DNA of 64,000 nucleotides from Polynucleobacter asymbioticus (GTDB lineage: Bacteria; Pseudomonadota; Gammaproteobacteria; Burkholderiales; Burkholderiaceae), in contig NZ_CP061297.1 of the NCBI RefSeq assembly GCF_018687575.1, positions 1,246,821 through 1,310,820 on the forward strand. The letters are read 5' to 3'. The stretch's first letter is position 1. Each line of letters opens with the position of its first letter. The position numbers were made by a program, and so were the translations under genes. This document shows, piece by piece, positions 34,038 through 45,898 of the stretch. Under the pieces are notes generated by a model. The model did no database searches. It was given only the letters and a program-made list of their open reading frames with translations, and was not told the origin of the DNA.

Positions 34038-35903
34038 TTAAATTTCAGCAACATTCTTACCAGCTAAAGCCTTCTGGATACTTGCGTTCATGCGCTTTTG
34101 AGCAAAGTCATCAGTAGCCTTGGCGGCATGATCTACCGCTTTCCTCAAAATATCGCTATCCGCCTCTTCTGTCAGAACCTTTCGCAAGGTGGACATCTCT
34201 TGATCAACACTCGCTTGCTCTTGCTCATTCAACAATCCACGATCAGAATCTAAGGCAGTTTGCACAGCATCCAATAAACGCTGTGCATTCACCTGCTCTT
34301 CACGCAAGGATCTCGCTAAGAGATCTACTTTGGCTGAAGCAAAACCATCTTGCAACATCCGGGTAATCTCAGCATCGGTTAAACCATAAGAAGGCTTAAT
34401 ATCAATCGAAGCTTGTACGCCAGAGCCCTGCTCCATAGCGCTAACAGAGAGCAAGCCATCCGCATCTACCTGAAATGTCACCCGAATACGGGCAGCACCA
34501 GCAGCCATAGGTGGAATGCCACGCAATTCAAACTTACCGAGAGATCGACAATCTTGCGCTAACTCGCGCTCACCTTGAACTACCTGAATTGCTAGCGCAG
34601 TTTGGCCGTCTTTAAAGGTCGTAAAGTCTTGTGCACGCGCTACTGGAATAGGCGTATTGCGCGGAATAATTTTTTCTACCAAACCGCCCATGGTTTCAAG
34701 ACCAAGGGAAAGAGGAATCACATCTAGCAATAACCACTCATCATCTTTACTTTGATTGCCAGCAAGTAAATCTGCTTGCATGGCTGCACCCAAAGCAACC
34801 ACTTGATCTGGATTGAGATTATTTAAGGGTTTAGTGCCAAACAATTCGCCAACTGCACGTTGCACATGAGGCATGCGAGTCGCACCACCCACCATCACCA
34901 CACCCTTCACTTCTTCAGCCTTGAGGCCGGCGTCGCGCAAAGCCTTTTTTACTGCTGTTAATGTTTTGCTAATGAGGTTCTGAGTAATCTCAAAGAACTG
35001 GGCCTGACTGATGCCGACATTCACTACTGTGCCATCGGCAAGAGTTTCGTGAACGCGAGCTAAGGGGTTGTGACTCAATTGTTCTTTTGCATGCTTGCAA
35101 GAGAGTAATAATTTACGATGATCATGAATCGAGAGCGGAGGAAGTTTTGCTTGCTCGATGACCCAGCAATATAAGCGATGATCAAAGTCATCACCACCTA
35201 GAGCAGAGTCACCGCCAGTTGAGAGCACTTCAAATACTCCCCTGCTCATACGCAAGATCGAGATATCGAAAGTTCCGCCACCCAAGTCGTATACAGCGTA
35301 GGTACCTTCAGATGCATTATCTAATCCATAGGCAATTGCAGCTGCAGTAGGCTCGTTGAGCAATCGCAATACTTCAATGCCAGCCAATCTAGCAGCATCT
35401 TTAGTGGCCTGGCGCTGTGCATCATCAAAATATGCAGGTACAGTAATCACTGCGCCAACAATATCGTCATTTACAGAATCTTCAGCCAGTTGACGCAAGC
35501 GCGCCAAAATTTCTGCAGAGACTTCAATGGGACTCTTATCGCCAGCCACTGTTCGTAACTTCAACATTCCTGGCTCATCTACAAAGTCGTAAGGTGCGTT
35601 CTCAATGTTTTCTACATCGGCAATGCCGCGACCCATGAAGCGCTTGACAGAAACAATCGTATTTTTGGGATCAGCAACAATACTTTCAATCGCCTCAAAG
35701 CCAGCTTGTGTTCTACCGTTAGGCAAGTAACGCACTACTGAAGGCAATAGTTCGCGCCCTTCTGCATCCGGAAGAACTTTAGGCAAAGCATCTCGCACGA
35801 TCGCTACCAAGGAGTTGGTAGTGCCCAAGTCAATGCCGATCGCAATCCGCCGCTGATGCGGAGCAAGTGATTTACCAGGTTCGGAGATTTGTAATAAGGC
35901 CAT
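34038..35903 (-). CDS. hscA: Fe-S assembly Hsp70 chaperone HscA
   Basis: 621 residues, an Hsp70. The ATPase domain has [45 protein letters not shown] and [11 protein letters not shown]; the substrate domain follows from about 385. HscA with HscB releases clusters from IscU bound through its LPPVK motif, which is present in this window's IscU. It sits 18 bp after hscB. Confidence 0.95.
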   Translation of the reverse strand: MALLQISEPGKSLAPHQRRIAIGIDLGTTNSLVAIVRDALPKVLPDAEGRELLPSVVRYLPNGRTQAGFEAIESIVADPKNTIVSVKRFMGRGIADVENIENAPYDFVDEPGMLKLRTVAGDKSPIEVSAEILARLRQLAEDSVNDDIVGAVITVPAYFDDAQRQATKDAARLAGIEVLRLLNEPTAAAIAYGLDNASEGTYAVYDLGGGTFDISILRMSRGVFEVLSTGGDSALGGDDFDHRLYCWVIEQAKLPPLSIHDHRKLLLSCKHAKEQLSHNPLARVHETLADGTVVNVGISQAQFFEITQNLISKTLTAVKKALRDAGLKAEEVKGVVMVGGATRMPHVQRAVGELFGTKPLNNLNPDQVVALGAAMQADLLAGNQSKDDEWLLLDVIPLSLGLETMGGLVEKIIPRNTPIPVARAQDFTTFKDGQTALAIQVVQGERELAQDCRSLGKFELRGIPPMAAGAARIRVTFQVDADGLLSVSAMEQGSGVQASIDIKPSYGLTDAEITRMLQDGFASAKVDLLARSLREEQVNAQRLLDAVQTALDSDRGLLNEQEQASVDQEMSTLRKVLTEEADSDILRKAVDHAAKATDDFAQKRMNASIQKALAGKNVAEI

Positions 35904-35921
35904 GGGGACTAGAGTGTAAAG

Positions 35922-36461
35922 CTATACCAAAGCAGAGATGGCATCATTTAGCTCGAGCGCAAACTTATCAATAAAAAGAAGACCTCTGAGCAACTCAGCA
36001 GCACGCTCATAATTCTTGGCGCCATCGATAGCTTGCGTAATCTCTACCAAGGTATCGCGCTTGGACTGATCAACCTCTTCGGCTAAAGCCTCTAGCGCAC
36101 CGAGATCCTCATCTTGATCTTCAAGACTCTCACGCCACTCCATTTGCTTCATCAGAAAAGCGGCTGGCATGGCAGTATTCGTTTCCAGACGAGCGTCTAC
36201 TCCATGGAGTTGGCATATATAGAGCCCGCGCTGGATAGGATTCTTGAGTGTCTGAAAAGCGGTATTAGCTAATGTAGCCATTTGCATGGCCAATCGCTGC
36301 TCAGCATCACTTCCACGAGCATGGCGATCCGGATGAACCTCTTTTTGGATTGCCAGATAAGTCTGATCTAATGCAGACAAATCCAGCTTGAATTGTTGCT
36401 CTAAACCAAAGAAACGAAAGTAATCGTCAGACGCGGAAGGATTCACCACAACCACACTCAT
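35922..36461 (-). CDS. hscB: Co-chaperone HscB (J-domain)
   Basis: 179 residues. N-terminal J-domain (about 10-80) with HPDRH (the HPD motif; in [10 protein letters not shown]), then a C-terminal three-helix bundle binding IscU. The ATG overlaps the iscA 3' end by 35 bp. Later in-frame starts (GTG in VVVVN) would shrink this overlap, so the exact start is uncertain. Confidence 0.92.
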   Translation of the reverse strand: MSVVVVNPSASDDYFRFFGLEQQFKLDLSALDQTYLAIQKEVHPDRHARGSDAEQRLAMQMATLANTAFQTLKNPIQRGLYICQLHGVDARLETNTAMPAAFLMKQMEWRESLEDQDEDLGALEALAEEVDQSKRDTLVEITQAIDGAKNYERAAELLRGLLFIDKFALELNDAISALV

Positions 36462-36750
36462 CTTTTACATTCGGATTCTGAAACTTAAAGCCTTCGTTGA
36501 GGCCCTCACGAACAAAATCCAATTCAGTGCCATCTAAATAGGCCAAGCTCTTGGGATCAATAAAAATAGTGATGCCATTGGATTCGAACTTTGTATCCTC
36601 TGGAGCGGCCTCATCTACGTACTCTAGTTGATAGGCTAAGCCAGAACAACCAGTAGTGCGAACACCTAAGCGTAAGCCACAGCCTTTGCCGCGCTTATCT
36701 AAATTGCGCTGAACATGTTTTGCTGCTTTGTCGGTTAAGGTAATTGCCAT
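36427..36750 (-). CDS. iscA: A-type iron-sulfur carrier IscA
   Basis: Start at ATG 36750 ([13 protein letters not shown]), 107 residues; the open frame extends upstream into iscU but lacks similarity there. The three conserved Cys are in TTGCSGLAY and ECGCGES near the C-terminus. IscA carries Fe-S clusters to apo-targets. It lies between iscU and hscB, its usual place. Confidence 0.95.
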   Translation of the reverse strand: MAITLTDKAAKHVQRNLDKRGKGCGLRLGVRTTGCSGLAYQLEYVDEAAPEDTKFESNGITIFIDPKSLAYLDGTELDFVREGLNEGFKFQNPNVKDECGCGESFRV

Positions 36751-36769
36751 GGTGAAAGCCTCTTTATCT

Positions 36770-37156
36770 TTACTGAGCTGGATGCTTTTCTTTATAGTCA
36801 GCAACTGCGGCCTTAATGGCATCCTCAGCCAAAATTGAGCAGTGAATTTTTACAGGGGGCAAAGCCAACTCTTCTGCAATTAAGGAGTTTTTAATCTCTA
36901 AGGCTTGGTCCAAAGTTTTACCTTTAACCCACTCGGTTACCAAAGAAGAAGATGCAATCGCAGAGCCGCAACCGTAAGTTTTGAACTTAGCGTCTTCAAT
37001 CACGCCTTGGTCATTGACACGGATTTGTAATTTCATAACATCGCCGCATGCAGGTGCACCAACCATGCCAGTACCTACCTGGTCATCACCTTTTTCAAAA
37101 GAACCCACGTTACGGGGATTTTCATAATGATCAATTACTTTGTCGCTATATGCCAT
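36770..37156 (-). CDS. iscU: Iron-sulfur cluster scaffold IscU
   Basis: 128 residues with the three ligand Cys in [25 protein letters not shown] and [11 protein letters not shown], and the HscA-binding LPPVK. Asp (ACGD) is in place. Scaffold for [2Fe-2S]/[4Fe-4S] assembly by IscS. Encoded 57 bp after iscS. Confidence 0.96.
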   Translation of the reverse strand: MAYSDKVIDHYENPRNVGSFEKGDDQVGTGMVGAPACGDVMKLQIRVNDQGVIEDAKFKTYGCGSAIASSSLVTEWVKGKTLDQALEIKNSLIAEELALPPVKIHCSILAEDAIKAAVADYKEKHPAQ

Positions 37157-37213
37157 GGTATTTCCTCGTTATTTCTCTTATCTATTGTTTAGCTTAACTA
37201 TCTTGAATACTGT

Positions 37214-38473
37214 TTAGTGTGCTGCCCACTGGATGGTGCTGAGATCAATACCATCTTTAAACATTTCCCAAAGTGGTGAAAGTTCGCGCAACTTCGCAAT
37301 CTTCTCTTTCACCAGCTTGATTGTGAAATCCACTTCCTGTTCGGTAGTAAAGCGCCCCAGAGTAAAGCGAATTGAGCTATGGGCTAATTCATCGTTACGA
37401 CCAAGTGCCCGCAATACATAAGAAGGCTCTAGGGATGCTGAAGTACATGCAGAACCAGATGAGATGGCCAAATCTTTCAATGCCATCAACATCGATTCAC
37501 CTTCAACATAGTTAAAGCTGATATTCAGGTTATGTGGAACACGGTGATCCATATCACCATTCACATAAACCTCTTCAATATCTTTCAAACCATTGAGCAA
37601 GCGATCACGCAAAGCGCGGATGCGAGCATTGCCTGAAACCATCTCAAGACGGGCAATGCGGAAAGCCTCTCCCATGCCAACAATTTGGTGAACCGCCAAA
37701 GTACCAGAACGCATGCCACGCTCATGACCGCCACCGTGAATCTGTGCCTCAATACGAATACGAGGCTTACGACGGACAAACAGTGCGCCAATACCTTTTG
37801 GACCATAAGTCTTGTGAGCAGAGAAACTCATTAAATCGACTTTAACTTTCTCTAAATCAATCTCTACCTTGCCAGTCGCTTGCGCTGCATCCACATGCAA
37901 TATCACACCACGGGAACGGCACAATTCACCAATTTTCGGGATATCTTGCACTACACCAATCTCGTTGTTCACGTACATAACTGATGCCAAGATAGTGCCT
38001 GGCTTCATTGCTGCCTCTAGCTGAGCAAAATCAATCAATCCATTAGGCAACACATCTAAATAAGTTACTTCAAAGCCTTCGCGCTCCAACTCACGGCAAG
38101 TATCTAAGGTTGCTTTGTGCTCAGTCTTCACGGTGATGATGTGATTACCACGCTCTTTATAAAAGTGAGCGGCACCTTTGAGAGCCAGGTTAATACTTTC
38201 AGTTGCGCCACTGGTGAACACAATCTCTCTAGGGTCAGCATGAACTAGCTGGGCTACTTCTGAACGCGCCCACTCAACCGCCTCCTCCGCAGCCCAACCA
38301 TAGGCGTGACTACGGGATGCCGCATTACCGAATTGCTCACGCAAGTAAGGCAACATCTTATCGACCACGCGTGGATCAATCGGCGTAGTAGCTGAATAGT
38401 CCATATATACCGGGAAGTGCTTAGGACTAAACATGGGAACTGCCTGCTGGGGAATGTCTTGTGGTGCGTTCAT
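37214..38473 (-). CDS. iscS: Cysteine desulfurase IscS
   Basis: 419 residues, class V PLP enzyme. PLP-lysine is in [15 protein letters not shown] and the persulfide Cys is in [21 protein letters not shown]. An N-terminal extension of about 15 residues ([16 protein letters not shown]) precedes the usual start, so a later ATG (the Met of PMFSPK) is possible. It converts cysteine to alanine and delivers sulfur to IscU, and also to tRNA thiolation and molybdopterin (see moaD/moaE in this window). Confidence 0.95.
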   Translation of the reverse strand: MNAPQDIPQQAVPMFSPKHFPVYMDYSATTPIDPRVVDKMLPYLREQFGNAASRSHAYGWAAEEAVEWARSEVAQLVHADPREIVFTSGATESINLALKGAAHFYKERGNHIITVKTEHKATLDTCRELEREGFEVTYLDVLPNGLIDFAQLEAAMKPGTILASVMYVNNEIGVVQDIPKIGELCRSRGVILHVDAAQATGKVEIDLEKVKVDLMSFSAHKTYGPKGIGALFVRRKPRIRIEAQIHGGGHERGMRSGTLAVHQIVGMGEAFRIARLEMVSGNARIRALRDRLLNGLKDIEEVYVNGDMDHRVPHNLNISFNYVEGESMLMALKDLAISSGSACTSASLEPSYVLRALGRNDELAHSSIRFTLGRFTTEQEVDFTIKLVKEKIAKLRELSPLWEMFKDGIDLSTIQWAAH

Positions 38474-38515
38474 TTTTATTTATCTATCAATGGGCTAAGA
38501 AATTAATCGCGCGAC

Positions 38516-39085
38516 TCAACTTTGCTGAGCCAAGTTAAAAACAGAATTCACAAGAGGCCGCTTGGGGGCGACTTCTTTTGTTGCTGCGACTGCTGTTGCC
38601 GGCTTTTCTGCCTTTACGCTATCAGTCTTGGCTTTTTTGGGACGTAAATCGTGCAATACGATTCCACGCCCTGATTGCTGCTGCACCAAGTCACGCAAAG
38701 TTACCGAGCTGAGGTACTCCACCATCTTGGCATTCAGGTTTGACCATAAATCATGGGTCATACATCGACCATGGTTTTCTTCATCACTATGGCAATTGCC
38801 TTTGCCACCACATTGGGTAGCGTCTAAGGGCTCATCGACTGCCACAATGATGTCGGCCACACTAATCTCTTCCGACTTGCGGGCAAGGGTGTAACCACCA
38901 CCTGGGCCACGAGTGCTATCAACAATATTGAAACGGCGTAATTTGCCGAACAATTGCTCGAGGTAAGACAGGGAAATCTTCTGTCTCTGGCTAATTCCGG
39001 CCAAAGTTACAGGCCCGTGCGTTTCACGCAGGGCTAAATCAATCATTGCGGTTACTGCAAAACGGCCTTTGGTTGTAAGTCTCAT
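38516..39085 (-). CDS. iscR: Fe-S sensing regulator IscR
   Basis: 189 residues, Rrf2 family. The winged helix is at 1-65 (SQRQKISLSYLEQLFGKLRRF, STRGPGGGYTLAR). Cluster ligands Cys92, Cys98 and Cys108 with His111 lie in DATQCGGKGNC and RCMTHDLW; compared with the E. coli spacing (C92, C98, C104, H107) there is a 4-residue insertion (between C98 and C108). The C-terminal 50 residues are Ala/Lys-rich. It heads the operon and represses it when holo; two matching operators lie upstream. Confidence 0.95.
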   Translation of the reverse strand: MRLTTKGRFAVTAMIDLALRETHGPVTLAGISQRQKISLSYLEQLFGKLRRFNIVDSTRGPGGGYTLARKSEEISVADIIVAVDEPLDATQCGGKGNCHSDEENHGRCMTHDLWSNLNAKMVEYLSSVTLRDLVQQQSGRGIVLHDLRPKKAKTDSVKAEKPATAVAATKEVAPKRPLVNSVFNLAQQS

Positions 39086-39135
39086 ATGTCACCTTGGTAA
39101 TGGATTGTTATGGACAGCTAACAGCCGGGCGGGTA

Positions 39136-39190
39136 ATACCCGACCATTCCACTCAACTTTAACATATACCCAACTATTTTGCTCAGGATT
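39136..39190 (-). promoter_or_regulatory. Two tandem type-1 IscR binding sites upstream of iscR
   Basis: On the minus strand, 39160-39136 reads AAAGTTGAGTGG then AATGGTCGGGTAT, agreeing at about 20 of 25 positions with the type-1 IscR consensus (ATAGTTGACTAAAATAGTCGGGTAT by memory, in two parts ATAGTTGACTAAA and ATAGTCGGGTAT). A second, weaker match (about 18 of 25) is at 39190-39166, ending in AAAATAGTTGGGTAT. Two sites in this spacing resemble the E. coli isc promoter and predict feedback repression by holo-IscR. Confidence 0.7.
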
Positions 39191-39199
39191 GAAAGACCC

Positions 39200-41353
<2,154 letters not shown>

Positions 41354-41536
41354 TTCACTTGTGACAATTAGTTCACAGCGAATTTTGTACAAACATTGAT
41401 TTTGCCGTTTTTATTTGGAAATAGTTGAATCTAGACTCAAAAACAGCCATTTAAAGTAAATTTAACTGAATTTAACGTCAATTAACACTGAAATACCCTT
41501 TTTAACCTACATTACCACCCCCTTTTCGACCCCCAA

Positions 41537-42736
41537 ATGAACCTTTTTACCTCAGTCCAGTTAGCCCCTAAAGACCCCATTTTTGGCCTCACAGAAGCCT
41601 ATGTCGCAGATCAACGTGCAGACAAGGTGAACTTGGGTGTTGGCGTCTATTACACCGATGAAGGCAAGGTACCTCTCTTAAAGGCAGTCATTAAAGCTGA
41701 GGAAGCAATTGTCGCGAAGCAGTCTCCGCGCAGCTATATTCCAATCGAAGGCCCTAACCCCTACAACAGTGCAGTACAGAACCTCTTGTTTGGCGCAGAC
41801 TCTTCGCTTATTAAAGACGGTCGCGTTGTCACCGCGGAATGCCTTGGTGGCACTGGTGCGTTGCGCGTTGGCGCAGATTTTATTAAGCGTCTTAATTTAA
41901 ATGCACCTTGCGCGATCAGCAACCCAACCTGGGAAAACCATCGCGGCATTTTTGAATCCGCAGGATTTGAAGTGGTTGAGTACACCTATTTCGATGGCAA
42001 GACTCGTGGCGTTGATTTTGATGGCATGGTGAAATCTTTAGAGTCTTTCCCAAAGTTCACCACAGTCTTATTGCATGCTTGCTGCCACAACCCAACTGGC
42101 GCCGACATTACTGAAGCGCAATGGCGTCAGGTAATTGAGATTTGCAAAGCAAAGCAACTGATTCCATTTTTAGATATGGCTTACCAAGGGTTTGCTGCTG
42201 GTATCGAGCAAGACGGTATTGCTGTTCGTTTATTTGCTGACTCTGGCATGTCTTTCTTTGTATCAAGCTCTTTCTCTAAATCCTTCTCACTCTATGGTGA
42301 GCGAGTTGGTGCACTGTCTATCGTGACTCAAAGCAAAGATGAATCCACTCGCGTACTTTCTCAATTGAAGCGCGTGATTCGCACAAACTACTCCAACCCC
42401 CCAACTCATGGTGCTGCAATTGCAGCCGCCGTTCTGAATTCGCCAGAACTCAGACAGCTATGGGAAGATGAGTTGGCACAAATGCGTGATCGCATCAAGG
42501 CAATGCGTCATGGACTTGTAGAAAAATTGGCCGCCGCTGGCGCAAAGCAAGACTTTGCTTTTATTGAAGCTCAGCGCGGTATGTTTTCTTACTCCGGATT
42601 AACTGCGGAACAAGTAGAACGTTTACAAAAAGAGGATGGCATTTATGCCCTCTCCACTGGCCGCATTTGTGTGGCCGCCCTCAATACCAAAAATATTGAT
42701 AAGGTAGCTCAAGCAATCGCCCGCGTATTAGCGTAA
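41537..42736 (+). CDS. Aspartate/aromatic amino acid aminotransferase
   Basis: 399 residues, fold-type I, subgroup I-alpha of PLP aminotransferases (AspC/TyrB). The PLP lysine is Lys248 in SSSFSKSFSLYGERVGAL; HNPTGAD (184-190) and DMAYQGFA are typical. It interconverts aspartate/2-oxoglutarate and oxaloacetate/glutamate, and may also act on aromatic acids; AspC versus TyrB cannot be decided here. It is divergent from uvrB across 144 AT-rich bp and precedes phaZ by 42 bp. Confidence 0.92.
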   Translation: MNLFTSVQLAPKDPIFGLTEAYVADQRADKVNLGVGVYYTDEGKVPLLKAVIKAEEAIVAKQSPRSYIPIEGPNPYNSAVQNLLFGADSSLIKDGRVVTAECLGGTGALRVGADFIKRLNLNAPCAISNPTWENHRGIFESAGFEVVEYTYFDGKTRGVDFDGMVKSLESFPKFTTVLLHACCHNPTGADITEAQWRQVIEICKAKQLIPFLDMAYQGFAAGIEQDGIAVRLFADSGMSFFVSSSFSKSFSLYGERVGALSIVTQSKDESTRVLSQLKRVIRTNYSNPPTHGAAIAAAVLNSPELRQLWEDELAQMRDRIKAMRHGLVEKLAAAGAKQDFAFIEAQRGMFSYSGLTAEQVERLQKEDGIYALSTGRICVAALNTKNIDKVAQAIARVLA

Positions 42737-42778
42737 CAACCGGTAATAAGCGGTTACACGGATTTACTAGGAGTCAAC

Positions 42779-44077
42779 ATGCTATATCAGCTACACGAAT
42801 TTCAAAAAGCCTTACTTCAACCAATGAGCTCATGGGCTCGTGCTGCTTCTGAAGCTTTTATCAATGCTTCAAACCCTGCATCAAAGGTTCCTGGCTCAGA
42901 ACGTTTAGCCGCAAGTTACGAACTCCTATACCGCCTAGGGAAAGACTATAAGAAACCCGAATTTGGTATTCGCTCCGTGCAAGCACATGGTCGCGAAGTG
43001 GCGATTCATGAGAGAACTATCGTAGCCAAACCATTTTGCAATCTGATTCGCTTCAAGCGTTTCTCTGATGATCTTGATGTCATTAAAAAGCTCAAAGATG
43101 ATCCAGCGGTTTTGGTTGTTGCACCTTTATCCGGCCACCACTCAACACTATTGCGTGACACTGTGCGCACCCTCCTGCAAGACCACAAGGTGTATATCAC
43201 CGATTGGATTGACGCACGCATTGTTCCAGCTGATGCTGGTGATTTTGGTTTAGATGACTATGTGCATTATGTTCAGGATTTCATCCGTGCAATCGGCGCT
43301 GAGAACTTGCATGTGATCTCCGTATGTCAACCAACAGTTCCTACATTAGGCGCAATCTCTTTAATGGCTTCCGCTGGTGAAAAGACACCAGCCTCTATGA
43401 TCATGATGGGTGGCCCAATTGATGCACGCAAGTCACCGACTGCTGTGAATAACTTGGCCGATCAAAAATCGTATGACTGGTTTGAAAGTCATGTAATTTA
43501 TAAGGTACCACCTAGCTACCCAGGTGCTGGTCGCAAAGTGTATCCAGGCTTCTTACAACACACTGGCTTTATCGCCATGAATCCTCAGAACCACCTGCAG
43601 TCACATTGGGATTACTTCCAGAACTTAGTGCGCGGCGATGAACAAGATGCCGAAGCGCATATTCGTTTCTATGATGAGTACAACGCAGTACTCGATATGG
43701 ATGCGAAGTTCTACTTAGACACGATCAAGACGGTATTCCAGGACTACTCATTACCAAACGGTACCTGGGAAGTATCTGGCGATCTAGTGAAACCACAGGA
43801 TATTAAGAAAACCGCCCTTCTCACCGTTGAAGGTGAATTAGACGACATCTCTGGCAGTGGACAAACCCGCTCAGCCCACGCCTTATGTGCTGGCATTCCA
43901 AAAGCTGATAAGGACCACTACGAAGTTGCGGGCGCTGGTCACTACGGCATCTTCTCTGGCCGTCGTTGGCGTGAGAAGGTATATCCAAAAATTAAGTCGT
44001 TTATTCGTGAGCATCAAGGTGTTCAGAAGAAAACAAAAGCTCGACCCCCAAAACTGGGATCTAAAAAGGCTGCATAA
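42779..44077 (+). CDS. phaZ: Intracellular polyhydroxybutyrate depolymerase
   Basis: 432 residues of the PhaZ1-type intracellular depolymerase family. The catalytic Cys183 is in HVISVCQPTVPTLGA, the same position as in Cupriavidus PhaZ1. Other conserved stretches are VLVVAPLSGHHSTLLRDTV, VYITDWIDARIVP and GHYGIFSGRRWREKVYPKI, the last with the likely catalytic His. It mobilises PHB granules to 3-hydroxybutyrate. PHB storage is common in this bacterial group. Polar Lys-rich C-terminus. Confidence 0.93.
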   Translation: MLYQLHEFQKALLQPMSSWARAASEAFINASNPASKVPGSERLAASYELLYRLGKDYKKPEFGIRSVQAHGREVAIHERTIVAKPFCNLIRFKRFSDDLDVIKKLKDDPAVLVVAPLSGHHSTLLRDTVRTLLQDHKVYITDWIDARIVPADAGDFGLDDYVHYVQDFIRAIGAENLHVISVCQPTVPTLGAISLMASAGEKTPASMIMMGGPIDARKSPTAVNNLADQKSYDWFESHVIYKVPPSYPGAGRKVYPGFLQHTGFIAMNPQNHLQSHWDYFQNLVRGDEQDAEAHIRFYDEYNAVLDMDAKFYLDTIKTVFQDYSLPNGTWEVSGDLVKPQDIKKTALLTVEGELDDISGSGQTRSAHALCAGIPKADKDHYEVAGAGHYGIFSGRRWREKVYPKIKSFIREHQGVQKKTKARPPKLGSKKAA

Positions 44078-44131
44078 ACCAGCGGCGCGACTCTCGGGTC
44101 GCGCTTCTAGTTTTAGGGCGCCTCAATTGCA

Positions 44132-44824
44132 ATGAACATCCAGCAGACGAAAGAACTAGCTAATCGTCTCGAGGATATTCTTCCTCAAACCCAATGTACT
44201 AAATGTAGCTATCCTGACTGCAGAGCTTATGCAGAGGCCATGGCGACTGGTGAGGCTCTACCAAATCGTTGTCCACCGGGAGGTGTGGAGGGCATTCAAA
44301 GGCTCAGCGCTATCCTCACCCCCATCTTCCCTCAGGATGCTTTTGAACTACATCCTGAAATCAACCCCGAATGTGGCATCGAGCGCCCCAGACCAGTTGC
44401 CCTTATTGACTCCAAGACTTGCATCGGCTGCACCTTGTGCATTCAGGCATGTCCTGTAGATGCCATTGTCGGCGCCTCTAAGCAAATGCACGTAGTCTTG
44501 AGCGATTGGTGCACTGGTTGTGATCTCTGTATACCGCCCTGCCCTGTAGATTGCATCACGATGGTTGATGTCACTCAGGAGAAAACTGGTTGGGATGCCT
44601 GGACCCCGGAATTAGCCGCACTGGCACGTAGACGATACGAATCGCGTGACCTGCGCTTAGATCGCGAGCAGCGCGACAATGATGAGCGACTGGCAAAGAA
44701 GGCTGCTGCAAAATTAGTCGCCGTCAACGCAGAGAACCCAGACTCAGAAGAAGCCATAAAAGAACAAGAGAGAAAGCGCGCAATCATTGCTGCCGCCATT
44801 GCAAGGGCCCAGCAAAAGAAATGA
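44132..44824 (+). CDS. rnfB: RnfB-like ferredoxin domain protein
   Basis: 230 residues. N-terminal Fe-S domain (about residues 10-70: CTKCSYPDCRAYAEAMATGE, then NRCPPGG), then two [4Fe-4S] ferredoxin motifs CIGCTLCIQACPVD (about 95) and CTGCDLCIPPCPVD. The C-terminus is a charged helix. It lacks the N-terminal membrane anchor of true RnfB, and no rnfACDGE is nearby, so this solitary version typical of Burkholderiales may serve as an electron carrier to the Fe-S protein Nth or another target. Its stop overlaps the nth start (ATGA). Confidence 0.85.
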   Translation: MNIQQTKELANRLEDILPQTQCTKCSYPDCRAYAEAMATGEALPNRCPPGGVEGIQRLSAILTPIFPQDAFELHPEINPECGIERPRPVALIDSKTCIGCTLCIQACPVDAIVGASKQMHVVLSDWCTGCDLCIPPCPVDCITMVDVTQEKTGWDAWTPELAALARRRYESRDLRLDREQRDNDERLAKKAAAKLVAVNAENPDSEEAIKEQERKRAIIAAAIARAQQKK

Positions 44825-45480
44825 TGAATCTTGAAAAACGTCAGGCTTTCTTCGAATTGCTCAGGGAAAATAATCCACATCCAGAAACGGAACTGGAGTA
44901 CAGCTCCCCATTTGAGTTACTGATAGCAGTTTTACTCTCTGCACAAGCAACCGACATTTCAGTAAATAAAGGCACTCGCAAGCTATTTCAGATTGCCAAT
45001 ACACCTCAAGCACTTTTGGAACTGGGTGAGGAAGGCGTTAAACCCTATATTCAGCACATTGGTTTATTCAATTCCAAAGGAAGGCATATTCAAGAGACCT
45101 GCCGACTCCTAATCGAAAAGCATGGTGGCGAAGTGCCTCAAAATCGGGAAGATTTAGAGACACTTCCAGGTGTCGGCAGAAAGACCGCGAACGTTATTCT
45201 CAATACTGCTTTTGGTCAGCCCACCATGGCAGTTGATACCCACATCTTTAGAGTCTCAAACCGAACTGGCTTAGCGCCCGGCAAAGATGTTGTAAAAGTG
45301 GAAGAGCAATTACTCAAGCGTGTACCAAAAGAATTTTTGATGGATGCGCATCATTGGCTTATTCTGCATGGTAGATATACCTGCAAAGCACGCAATCCCG
45401 ATTGCGAGCAATGCATTGTTGAACCGCTGTGTGAGTTCAAACAAAAAACTGGTAAAGGAAAAGTTCGTGGCAATATTTAA
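44821..45480 (+). CDS. nth: Endonuclease III (DNA glycosylase/AP lyase)
   Basis: 219 residues. Helix-hairpin-helix with LPGVGRKTANVILNTAF (catalytic Lys in RKTAN), catalytic Asp in AVDTHIFRVSNR, and a [4Fe-4S] loop CKARNPDCEQCIVEPLC (C-6-C-2-C-5-C). It removes oxidised pyrimidines. It overlaps rnfB by 4 bp upstream and the DUF1841 gene by 14 bp downstream. Confidence 0.96.
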   Translation: MMNLEKRQAFFELLRENNPHPETELEYSSPFELLIAVLLSAQATDISVNKGTRKLFQIANTPQALLELGEEGVKPYIQHIGLFNSKGRHIQETCRLLIEKHGGEVPQNREDLETLPGVGRKTANVILNTAFGQPTMAVDTHIFRVSNRTGLAPGKDVVKVEEQLLKRVPKEFLMDAHHWLILHGRYTCKARNPDCEQCIVEPLCEFKQKTGKGKVRGNI

Positions 45481-45898
45481 TCCAACCCGTGAAGAAGTGC
45501 GTCGCTTTTTTTGCGATACCTGGAAAAAGAAAACCGAAGATCACATTCTGACGCCAATGGAAATACTTGCAAGCGACTGGATGACTGAACACCCGGAGTA
45601 TCATGCCCTGCTCGCCGATCCAGAAGGCGCTGTTGCGCAAGACTACACGCCAGAGCGCGGGGAAACCAATCCTTTTTTGCATCTCTCGATGCACTTATCA
45701 ATTAGCGAACAAATCTCCATCGATCAACCATCAGGTATCAAGGCGATTGCGGAGAGGCTTGCTAAGAAACTGGGCTCGGAGCATGAAGCTCAACATGCCA
45801 TGATGGAATGCCTAGGACAAGTGATGTGGGAAGCACAACGAGAGGGTCAGCCACTGAGCCCCGAAAAATATCTAGAGGCCTTGCAGCGTCTCAATTAG
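45467..45898 (+). CDS. DUF1841 family protein
   Basis: The start is GTG 45467 (VAIFNPTREEVRRFF), with RBS AAAGGAAAAG just upstream, inside the nth 3' end. The product is 143 residues. DUF1841 hallmarks are NPTREEVRRFFCDTW, EDHILTPMEILASDWM, ENPFLHLSMHLSISEQI-like (NPFLHLSMHLSISEQISID) and the C-terminal CLGQVMWEAQREGQP. Function is unknown. It overlaps the convergent EamA gene by 4 bp. Confidence 0.85.
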   Translation: MAIFNPTREEVRRFFCDTWKKKTEDHILTPMEILASDWMTEHPEYHALLADPEGAVAQDYTPERGETNPFLHLSMHLSISEQISIDQPSGIKAIAERLAKKLGSEHEAQHAMMECLGQVMWEAQREGQPLSPEKYLEALQRLN

